From: Lamellibrachia columna
Taxonomy: Eukaryota > Annelida > Polychaeta > Sabellida > Siboglinidae
Length of the DNA: 64,000 nucleotides
Reading direction: 5' to 3'
Assembly: GCA_963662155.1 (NCBI GenBank)
Contig: OY759261.1
Location: 67,050,681 to 67,114,680, forward strand
Position numbers and translations under genes: made by a program. The notes under the pieces were generated by a model, which ran no database searches, was not told the origin of the DNA, and was given only the letters and a program-made list of their open reading frames with translations. Shown here in pieces: positions 1 to 14,300 of this stretch (the first letter of the stretch is position 1; each line of letters opens with the position of its first letter).

Positions 1-558
1 GCTGCATTAGTGAGTGATCATGTGCCTTGTGTTTCTGTGTATGATGTCAGCAGCCATTGAATGGCACTGATTGCTGCATTAGTGAGTGATCATGTGCCTT
101 GTGTTCCAGTGTATGACGTCAGCAGCCATTGAATGGCACTGATTGCTGCATTAGTGAGTGACCATGAGCCTTGTGTTTCAGTGTATGATGTCAGCAGCCA
201 TTGAATGGCACTGATTGCTGCATTAGTGAGTGATCATGTGCCTTGTGTTCCAGTGTATGACGTCAGCAGCCATTGAATGGCACTGATTGCTGCATTAGTG
301 AGTGACCATGAGCCTTGTGTTTCAGTGTATGATGTCAGCAGCCATTGAATGGCACTGATTGCTGCATTAGTGAGTGATCATGTGCCTTGTGTTCCAGTGT
401 ATGACGTCAGCAGCCATTGAATGGCACTGATTGCTGCATTAGTGAGTGATCATGTGCCTTGTGTTCCAGTGTATGACGTCAGCAGCCATTGAATGGCACT
501 GATTGCTGCATTAGTGAGTGATCATGTGCCTTGTGTTCCAGTGTATGACGTCAGCAGC
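1..558 (+). repeat. 72-bp tandem array carrying duplicated Rab18 splice acceptors
   Basis: Units start at 1, 73, 145, 217, 289, 361, 433 and 505, so the period is 72 bp. The array continues off the left edge. Each unit holds a 3' splice site (gtgttccag or gtgtttcag; the unit at position 1 has ctg instead of cag) followed by the first 17 bases of the downstream Rab18 exon. The last unit runs into the real exon at 542 and homology stops at about 558. Decoy units continue cat tga after the shared bases, so splicing to one would give a stop after about six codons. Confidence 0.95.
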
Positions 559-2404
559 AAGCAGTCATTTACACAACTAGGTAATTGGCTAAATGAGCTG
601 GAGACTTTCTCAACCAAGCACGACATTGTCAAGATGCTCGTTGGCAACAAGATTGACAAGGTGAGGCATAGTGAACAACATATAGAACCTAAGCAATTTA
701 TCACACTTGTACTGAATGCACTGATCAATTAGTTTTGCAGTTTCTTTGTCAGGCTTTAATTGAAATTAATGGTCTGGAATAACCAGAAATCATATTGGAC
801 AGGGTGTACTTTCATGTAAATTATCCAGCAGGTAAACCTGACATTAATGTATTGATAATTTCTTGGTGTTCTGCAGAATGGAAGCGTGGGACATGCAAGT
901 TGGTTGGCAGATGTTTAATTACTGCCAATTTACTGGTCACCATTGTGATCACTAGATTTCACTGTATTCCATGTCATTTAATAAATTGGTTAATTTCAAG
1001 CGAATTTGGCTAATCATGACCCTGGATATATTTTTGGGAGGTACTTTATCACCTGCTGGACAACACTAGGAACAAAGATGTTTAAAAGATAGATCACATT
1101 TTGGGCAATACACCCTGTGCTCATACAAACCGAAAACTAGAAAGCCATCAGTTAAATGAAGTTTCAATAAGGACGTTATTTGATTGCGAGTTCACACTCA
1201 CAGTGTCTAAACATGTTGATCTAAACGCACACATATTTTCTTTATCTTACATCGTCATGGGACAACTGTGCTGTATGAGATAATCAGAAAAAATCACCCG
1301 TGTAAACGGGCCTTTATGGATTTACAGAATTTAAATATGCTGGAGAAAACCAAATCAACTATATTCTACTTCGGCGCTTATGATTTATATGAACTACGTT
1401 GGTATCAGGATATAATATTTTATTTCCACTCCTGCGCCCAACTGTTGTCACTGCTGCAAGAACCCTCCCCCCACGAATCATGATATCTGAATGGTCAGAC
1501 CATTGGTAACACTGTCACTGACAGACAGTGTCAGTGTAGACTGTAGTGTCGCCAGACATTTGCATTGACTACAGTAAATTTATTGCAGGACCGACGTGAG
1601 ATAACACGTGATGAAGGCCTCAAATTTGCCCGCAAGCATCACATGTTGTTCATCGAAGCCAGCGCCAAGACCAAGGAGGGAGTACAGTGTGCCTTTGAAG
1701 AATTAGTAGAAAAAGTGAGCAAACATTTACTTTTCCTTATTCTAGAACCCACACAACGTGTGCAAGGTAAACAGATAGTAGTTTCGGTGCTAAGTGTACA
1801 ATTTGTTTTACAAATCATTTCTAAATGAATTTGTGAATCAGATATATTGTAGGTTACATTATTATGACAGCACAGTGTAAGAATGTGCTTCATGCTGTTC
1901 CTGTTACATTATAATATTATTTATTTATTATTTAGGTGTAATATGTAAACAGCATGGTATGTTGGTGGAGCCTCTCACACCCGACACAGACACCCCACAA
2001 TTACCCACTTGTCTTTGTCGAACATGACGGACAGCTGGTGATCTCAAAACATTGACAAGTCAGCGCCCGTATGAATTGTGATCAAAGTCAGCACCCTTAT
2101 GCTTTCAACAGAAGTCAAAATGGCGGGGAGGATACATTGATCAATGTGCAGCATTAAACGAATCGCTCTGCTAAAACGCCCTCCGCCATCAAACCAGTGT
2201 TGTGTTTTACATCAATGTTTTGAGATCATCCGTAGACTGTGAATGAGAAGATACTGCAGACTGCACTCATAATTATCCATATCCCGCATCTTTCAGATTA
2301 TCCAGACGCCAGGATTATGGGAGACAGACCAGAAGGGACTATCGCTAGGGAAGAATTACAGTGAACAGGGCAATGCTTCCTGTGGCGGGTATTGCCTTAT
2401 TTAA
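542..2404 (+). CDS. rab18: Rab18 small GTPase, last three exons (5' part outside the window)
   Basis: Exons are 542-660, 1589-1714 and 2297-2404 (stop TAA 2402-2404); the first starts after a one-base split codon and the other junctions are phase 0. About 117 C-terminal residues are present of the roughly 206 usual for Rab18. Visible motifs are the G4 box NKID in the first exon and the G5 box EASAK in the second. The second exon contains GLKFARKH and the third begins IIQTPGLWE, both hallmarks of Rab18. G1 to G3 lie outside. Rab18 is a prenylated GTPase of ER and lipid-droplet membranes. The C-terminus reads CGGYCLI, so only two residues follow the last cysteine, whereas the human protein ends in the four-residue box CSVL. 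The 5' exon is preceded by the decoy-acceptor array. Identification is from remembered family sequence; no search was run. Confidence 0.95.
661..1588 (+). other. Rab18 intron
   Basis: Donor gtgagg at 661 and acceptor ttattgcag ending at 1588. AT-rich, and I see no other exon or recognisable element in it. The next intron (1715-2296) has donor gtgagc and acceptor tttcag and is likewise unremarkable. Confidence 0.8.
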
Positions 2405-5345
<2,941 letters not shown>

Positions 5346-8300
5346 TCAGTTTTGCTTTCCTGTTGCAGCTGCAGCTTGACCTTGACCTTTCTTCTTCTTT
5401 TTCCTTTTCTTTTTCTTCTGTTTTTGTTGCACCTTGGGCTGAGATTTGCCAGCTGCATGTACAGAAAAATCAGAAAACTTATTTGGTATTTATCTCGTCA
5501 ATTCAACAAACATATCCATTTGACTTCTGTACTAAATGTGCGCAAAATTATCCACAATTGCACAGACAACCTGAACATCCAAAAAATAGTTTCACAAAAT
5601 CATCTGCCATAACTAGGAACTGGCCTAGTAGATTAAAAATACCAATTCTTTAACCTAACGCAAATTACAAATTGTTCAGACAGTTAATCACCATGCACAT
5701 CTCCACCTAAGTTTGAAGACCAACTTAATCAATGACGCTTTACTTAGATTGTCTCTCTAAAATTTGCACTAGACTCAAACCGGATACACCAGATGTCACT
5801 AAAAGAGGGTTTTTTAAATGTTCATCAGAAGGTCTTGACAAATCTTGCCATTTCTTTCAAATCTACTAATTTTATTGCACACCTCTGAACAAATAAATGG
5901 ATAATAATTAATAAACAAAACATGCACTCAGCATAAGCTTTCAAACTTGTTGCATAATTTATTGTTATTAATCATGCCATAATCAAAAGTGGTATAATTA
6001 AAAAATTTAGACAACATAACTGTCCAGTGCCTACAAATTTCTGTCATAATGCCACTCCCAATGTTTCAAATCAATCTCTTAAATACATCATATCACTTAG
6101 CTATGTTACTGGACATATCACTTGAATGGTATATTGGAGACTAAGAGGATGTTTTGTCGAACTGTTGCTACCCAGTTGCTAATACGAATATAATATATAT
6201 CAACCTTTTGGCTCGAATGTTGCAGGAACCTGGTAATACTTCTTGTGGTGTGGGAGCAGTATGCTTGTGTCGAGTGGTATCCAGGGTACTGTGCGGTTGC
6301 CCAATATCGATACATCACTGGCTGGGCTGCCCAAATGGGCAAGGTGAAGGTCGTATGCCCCTCTGGAAATAAAATCACATTTTCTGAATGAGTATAAGGT
6401 TTGATATTTTATTGACATTATTAAGTTCCTATACAATAACTTACAAGGTTGGCAGATTCTATCCCAAAAGGAGAAAGTGTGAGATTTATGTATGAATACT
6501 AATACTCGTATTTAAGGTTAGAACTCGTACACTACATTACGATGTTAAAATATTATATGTATAATATAGCAAAGTAAACATTTTAATTTATAATTCCTTT
6601 TGATTATATACATATATAATCAAAAGGAATTATAAATTAAAATGTTTACTTTGCTGCGATCTTGAGAAAAAATTATGTTGTACATTTGAATTGAACAGGT
6701 ATCATAAATTTAAGCTGACAATGTGCTAGACAGTAAATTTTAAGGTACTTTCTTATATAGCGCAGTATCCAGTCCATAGGACCGCTCAAAGCACTTTACA
6801 CTTCACCCCCTGGCAGACCTGTTCATTCCAAGGCCATCTCAACTTCTCTGGGAAGCATTCAGCCATGCTGCAATTGCGCGAAGACTATTCATTCACATCT
6901 CCACCACTGTCTGTATTGCCAGGTACTCATTTATACAGCTGAGTGAACTGTGGCAACATGGGGTGATCAAACTAGCCAAAGGTTCGAAGCGACTGCAGTG
7001 GGATTTGAAACCGGCTTCTCTCGATTGAGAGTCCGGCCTTCTAACCGGTATGTCATCGCGCCCCATAAATGACACCAAAAATAAAGATCATAATAATGGC
7101 ATGGTCTATTATAAGCACTACATCCTTACAAACGTCCGGACCCTAAATTAGCCAGTGTTTATACCAGCCATGTTTCAAACAATCTGCAGTATACAAGTGG
7201 TGAAGTACAAACAGCAAGTCATAGAAAGGTGAGAGAACATTTACAAAGTAGAATGAAATATGCAGTGTTGCTAGATGTAGAGATTACAAACAAGACACCA
7301 ACGTGTTGTTGTGCGTGCTCCTCTTGAGATTGGCATGTCCACTGCCGGGCGTGTGACTCAGAAGATACTGACCGCTGGCCAGACTGGAACATATCATCAC
7401 AGAAGTGAGGCTTCCTTACTCGAGCAACTGAGATGGTCACTAATTTCTTTAATTCTCGTACAGTATATGGAAAGCTACAATTGAGGTAATATGAATATGT
7501 TGTACAATAAGAAAATGTCATGGGAGATACAGATAAGCAAGATTTAGAAAAATAAAAAGTTGCGCACAAACGTTATTTATTTAAAGTGGGCACATAAGGT
7601 AAAAATCCACATCTTAACAACATGATGAAAAATACCACTTCATGCAGCCTGTTGTAGCCCAAGTTTCTTTATCATCTGAGTTAAACAAAAACGTTGTTAG
7701 AAATTTAGTTGCACGTAGTAGTTGCAAAACTGTGGCAATAAATAAAAATATGAGACTATAAGACACGGATAAGTGCAGTCTTGCAGTTCTGCCACTGTGA
7801 TGCCTCACAGTGAAAGGAAACATGTACCTGAGCAATTTGGTGAGAATCCTGTGTAGGACACTCAGAGCTGATGCTGGTCTGTAAGAAAACATGCAACAGT
7901 ATTACATACATGACTACATGATTTGCCAAGTAGACATTGTAACAGCTAAGAATACCAATATCTACCGCGCAAAGAGAGTGACAGATATATTTGCTCAATC
8001 AGTCTTTTTGGACTCTCAGACTGTCACCGTTTCAGACAGACAGACATATTTATTTTGACCATTTGTACAAGTTGAAATAATTAATTCAGATCACAAATAT
8101 AAAGGTGAAGGAGACTCCCTTTTTAAGACAAACATGGGAGCCACTTTTTGTCAAAATAACTAATGTAACATCATAATAAAAATAGAACATAAAAAGTAAA
8201 TACAAAACCAATATAAATTAATTAATAAAATAAAAGGCATTGTAGTCAGTTTAAAGTATTTAAATTCTTACAGATTTAGTAATTAGGAATAAGCACTGAA

Positions 8301-11300
8301 GTTCATAATTCCTAATTAGATGGTTTTTAATATAAGTCATGAAACCATATAGACTATGTCTATAAATGTTATCAATGATAATGCTTGGAGTATTGCTAAC
8401 TGTCTCTATTATCAGGTCTGTAGCCAGCTTTTCACAATGGGGGGGTCATTTGTTCCCAATACAGACTACAGGGGGTGCCACAGGTTCATGCGGAGACATA
8501 TTTTTTTAATCGATTCCAGGAGGATGCCACAAGTTTATACGGGTGTCATATTTTCCCAAAACAAACTCTAGGGGGAATTACAAGTTCACATGGGTAATCA
8601 TATTTATCCAACACAGAAGGTGCCACAAGTACTGTGCACAAAGCATTGTCTACATATTCAATGTTTTAATAAAATAAGACAAAAGTAAAGCTGATTAATT
8701 CCTTTATTTGTGCATTGAGATTGAAAGAAAAGTAAAGATATACACTACACACATATATACACATAAATACGCAAGAAGACACACATGCATGTACGCACGC
8801 ACGCACGCACACAGTCACACACGCACGCACGCACACACACAGACACACACACAGATTTCCTGGGTGAATTATATATTAAACAAAAATGATTCAATGTAGA
8901 AAATATTTCATGAATATTGTGAATTATGAAAAGCAGTCACATGTCGAAAAGTGTGATCATTCCCAGAAAATATGCAAGCCTTTCTGCAGAGTAAGAGGGA
9001 GATTGAGGGGCACATAATGCTACCTGAGCTGTGAATGAGCAACAGATCATTGTGCAAGTTTAAACCAGTATCAATTAAAGAAAGCTAGTAGTACAAAATA
9101 CTGGTTTTATGTCTCGCTGTATACACACACCTTTGTCTGCACTATACTTTGCAATTAGCTTGAAAAGTTAATTAATTTAATTATAATTAACTAATAAATT
9201 ATCCAATTAAATTAAATTAACATCAGGCATTTCTCCGGTCAATTAAAATAAATAAAATTAACCTCACACATTTCTCATTTGATCACATTTTAAAAGTTGT
9301 ACATACTTCAAAAAAATTTCTGAAAGGGTTGAAAAGTTGTGGTTGAAGATTTGCAGGTGTGGGGTTTCCTCCTAATTCAACACCAAATTAATAAAACCAG
9401 GCAACTACGTACATAATTTCTATGCACCAAGTTGTTATTTATGCAGTGTTTTATAATATATCATTAGGTTCCCCATTACACATTAGCACTTAAATATGTA
9501 TACATTATTTGTTATGGATCTCTAGAATTGGCATGCTTTTGATTTAAGTTGGCTTAAGATCCAGATTGAAGCTATATTACCTTTCTCTACATCTCCCCAT
9601 TAACGGTTATAATGTACATGCGAAAAAATTATAGATGCATAGGTCTAACGGCCCCATAGGCCCACTTGGCTGCAAGTTGCCAGCCCCAAATGTTTACTTT
9701 AAACAGAAATTTTCTGAAGCCACAGTTAGCCATCAACTTGTCACCACTGCCAGATGACATTCTAGGCCTTCCCTCCATTTCACAGGTGCCTGAAGTACCA
9801 GCCTACCCCTGGTGATGTCCCTCCCATTCACACATGCCTGAACCTAATTTCTCATTAGTGACTGTATAGTGATTGCAGGCCTTCTGAAAACACCTGGATA
9901 ACATGGCTGTGAACTAACCAGTAAAATCAACTGTTTAAATGAGCACTAAATTTAAAGTTAATTGGGAATTTGTCAATTAAATTAAATTAACCCCTTTTTA
10001 GGAAAGTTAATAAATTAAATTAGCCTTTCTGGAAAAGTTAATTAATTAAATTAAATTAACTTGAGCTAATTCAATTAACAAATTAACAATTGAAGTTAAC
10101 CCATGCCTGATGCTTTGTGTGTGTTATGAATGTGTGGAGGCCATATAACACGCCACCACAACAAAGAGAGTAATTGGCTTGCTAACTCTGCATTGTTTCA
10201 GTGAGCATATATTTTGTGAAACCATAACATTTTCTGCTTACAAGCGAACAGCTTAGCAACTGTCTGTACATGGTCTACTGCTCTCTGGCTGTTACTAACT
10301 GACCACACGTAAGGTGATTTCTTAACACATTTAATGATTTATAGTTACACTAAGATTTTGTTTCAAACAAATCAGAGAGTTGCATAATATATAATATATT
10401 ATTATATCTCAACCCCCCTCTGAAAAGTGTGAACCCCCAATAGTATTAATAAATGTGAATACCCCATTTTTCAAAAATGTGAAACCGCTTCTCAAAAGCG
10501 TGAACCCCTCCCATAATATTATTTAGTATTTTTCGTAAACGTGAACCCCCATTTCAAAAGCGTGAACCCCCCAATAACATGAAGATATTATTTTCATAAA
10601 AGTGAACCCCCGTTTAAAAAAAATGTGAACGCCCTTCTCAAAAGCATGAACCCCCTTCTCAAAAGCATGATAATAATATTAAGAAGATATTATTTTCATA
10701 AATGTGAACCCCCCTCTTTTAAAAAAATGTGAACCCCCTTCTCAAAAACATGAAACCCCCTCTCTAGTGTGAACCCCCCTCTTACAATACATGAACCCAC
10801 CAACACTATAAAAGTAATGTTATTATTTTCATATTATTATGAAAATATTATTATTTTCATATTATTGGAACTTCACGCTTTTGAGGAGGGGGGGTTCACG
10901 GTAAGGGGTTCACCAAAAAGGGGGTTAATATTTTTTGAAAGGGGGTTCACAAAAAGGGGGTTCATGTGAACCCCCTGAACCCCCCTGGCTACGGGCCTGA
11001 TTATGTTGGATGTCGGATATACTTTTTGACATATTCATGATTGACTCTGGGAATAAACAGATTATTTGTTCTAAAAGTTGAGCATGTAAGGGGGGGGGAC
11101 ACACAACTATTTTTATAGGATAACTGATACACAGGTACTGGGGGCTTGAAATAAAATAAGCCATTAAGCCAAAGATAAACATTGTACATTCTCTTTAATA
11201 CTCCATATAACGGAAGTTAAGGGTCAATGAAGTGTGTTCAAACTTGCATAGTATCAACATTAATACTCGACTGTGTCCAGTGCACAGGTTCTATCATAAC

Positions 11301-14300
11301 TCAACTGTCAGTAATGTTCCATTGTACTCACTGAAAGGCACACCGCGGAGGAACGACTTGTCTCATGTCTACTTCCTCCAACATCATCACTTCAGATGTG
11401 AAACAGTTGATCCGAGCTGAAAACGTAGTGTCATCACAGTATTGTTAGTCTTGTCCTTGTCCATAAACTGTTATATAGGGAGTTAGCTATGGCATTGCTC
11501 ATGTACAGACTGCCTGCTCAGTGCCATGTACAGACTGCCTGCTCAGTGCCATGTACAGACTGCCTGCTCAGTGCCATGTACAGACTGCCTGCTCAGTGCC
11601 ATGTACAGACTGCCTGCTCAGTGCCATGTACAGACTGCCTGCTCAGTGCCATGTACAGACTGCCTGCTCAGTGCCATGTACAGACTGCCTGCTCAGTGCC
11701 ATGTACAGACTGCCTGCTCAGTGCCATGTACAGACTGCCTGCTCAGTGCCATGTACAGACTGCCTGCTCAGTGCCATGTACAGACTGCCTGCTCAGTGCC
11801 ATGTACAGACTGCCTGCTCAGTGCCATGTACAGACTGCCTGCTCAGTGCCATGTACAGACTGCCTGCTCAGTGCCATGTACAGACTGCCTGCTCAGTGCC
11901 ATGTACAGACTGCCTGCTCAGTGCCATGTACAGACTGCCTGCTCAGTGCCATGTACAGACTGCCTGCTCAGTGCCATGCACAGACTGCCTGCTCAGTGCC
12001 ATGTACAGACTGCCTGCTCAGTGCCATGTACAGACTGCCTGTTCAGTGCCATGTACAGACTGCCTGCTCAGTGCCATGTACAGACTGCCTGCTCAGTGCC
12101 ATGTACAGACTGCCTGCTCAGTGCCATGTACAGACTGCCTGCTCAGTGCCATGTACAGACTGCCTGTTCAGTGCCATGTACAGACTGCCTGCTCAGTGCC
12201 ATGTACAGACTGCCTGCTCAGTGCCATGCACCTAACTGGGAAGCATCTCTGGCCACCGCCCTCTGCCATCAGAGAGGAGGGTGGGAGCAAGAACCAGTGG
12301 GTTAGAGACAGAGACCACCAGCTCTGGCCACCGCCCTCTGTCATCAGAGAGGAGGGTGGGAGCAAGAACCAGTGGGTTAGAGACAGAGAGCACCAGCTCT
12401 GGCCACCGCCCCCTGTCATCAGAGAGGAGGGTGGGAGCAAGAACCAGTGGGTTAGAGACAGAGACCACCAGCTCTGGCCACCGCCCTCTGTCATCAGAGA
12501 GGAGGGTGGGAACAAGAACCAGTGGGTTAGAGACAGAGACCACCAGCTCTGGCCGCCGCCCTCTGTCATCAGAGAGGAGGGTGGGAGCAAGAACCAGTGG
12601 GTTAGAGACAGAGACCACCAGCTCTGGCCACCGCCCTCTGTCATCAGAGAGGAGGGTGGGAGCAAGAACCAGTGGGTTAGAGACAGAGAGCACCAGCTAT
12701 GGCCACCGCCCTCTGTCATCAGAGAGGAGGGTGGGAGCAAGAACCAGTGGGTTAGAGACAGAGACCACCAGCTCTGGCCACCGCCCTCTGTCATCAGAGA
12801 GGAGGGTGGGAGCAAGAACCAGTGGGTTAGAGACAGAGAGCACCAGCTCTGGCCACCGCCCTCTGCCATCAGAGAGGAGGGTGGGAGCAAGAACCAGTGG
12901 GTTAGAGACAGAGACCACCAGCTCTGGCCACCACCCTCTGCCATCAGAGAGGAGGGTGGGAGCAAGAACCAGTGGGTTAGAGACAGAGACCACCAGCTCT
13001 GGCCACCGCCCTCTGTCATCAGAGAGGAGGGTGGGAGCAAGAACCAGTGAGTTAGAGACAGAGACCACCAGCTCTGGCCGCCGCCCTCTGTCATCAGAGA
13101 GGAGGGTGGGAGCACGAACCAGTGGGTTAGAGACAGAGACCACCAGCTCTGGCCGCCGCCCTCTGTCATCAGAGAGGAGGGTGGGAGCAAGAACCAGTGG
13201 GTTAGAGACAGAGACCACCAGCTCTGGCCGCCGCCCTCTGTCATCAGAGAGGAGGGTGGGAGCAAGAACCAGTGGGTTAGAGACAGAGACCACCAGCTCT
13301 GGCCGCCGCCCTCTGTCATCAGAGAGGAGGGTGGGAGCAAGAACCAGTGGGTTAGAGACAGAGACCACCAGCTCTGGCCGCCGCCCTCTGCCATCAGAGA
13401 GGAGGGTGGGAGCAAGAACCAGTGGGTTAGAGACAGAGACCACCAGCTCTGGCCGCCGCCCTCTGTCATCAGAGAGGAGGGTGGGAGCAAGAACCAGTGG
13501 GTTAGAGACAGAGACCACCAGCTCTGGCCACCGCCCTCTGTCATCAGAGAGGAGGGTGGGAGCAAGAACCAGTGGGTTAGAGACAGAGACCACCAGCTCT
13601 GGCCACCGCCCTCTGTCATCAGAGAGGAGGGTGGGAACAAGAACCAGTGGGTTAGAGACAGAGACCACCAGCTCTGGCGGCCGCCCTCTGTCATCAGAGA
13701 GGAGGGTGGGAGCAAGAACCAGTGGGTTAGAGACAGAGACCACCAGCTCTGGCCACCACCCTCTGTCATCAGAGAGGAGTGTGGGAGCAAGAACCAGTGG
13801 GTTAGAGACAGAGAGCACTACTCTGTGAGTCCACGACAAGTATATTTACCCCGTGTGGAATCTTTTACTTCATGCTATGGGTGTCTCTTCCGAAGGACAC
13901 AGGCAAAGTGGGGTGAATGAAGTTGCCTAACCTTTGAAGCAGTAGCAGGAGGCCTTGAACCCCCGGTTCTCTCTCCACATCTGTGATTATTTTAACATGT
14001 AATAACCTATTATAAAAAACAAGTGTTTAATTTTTTGGCGATTAGAAATTTTTTTTCAACACATCATAACTCTGACCAGAGTACCTTATGGGTAACTGCA
14101 TTTCACTGATCATCCAAAAAATGTGAATGAATATCACGATTTTATCCAAACTCCTAAAAAATTTTCATCCTGATTACACATCAAATTACCCCAGTACCTC
14201 GAACCAGGCGGCAGTTGTTGTGAATGCACAGAGACGTCCAGTTCCGTGCGGCCTCACTAGGTGTCACTTGTTCCATGCCAAATATCGGCTGGTACTCCAA

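Larger units (their letters stand above)
6363..7287 (-). other. ICE2 intron with hairpin and SINE
   Basis: Lies between coding exons 14 and 15. Donor gtaatc at 7287-7282 and acceptor cag at 6365-6363. It holds the perfect hairpin at 6569-6654 and the SINE at 6743-7064. The neighbouring ICE2 intron 5453-6204 shows nothing recognisable. Confidence 0.8.

Noticed and set aside
6980..7064. tRNA gene
   Set aside because: A- and B-box-like motifs are present, but the cloverleaf is not intact and a SINE body and tail follow; same for 23905-24060.
11489..13839. Open frames of 250-540 codons on both strands (Cys-rich and Trp/Ser-rich repeats)
   Set aside because: They coincide with the 25- and 75-bp tandem arrays, exist in several frames at once, and lie inside an ICE2 intron whose flanking exons join in phase.
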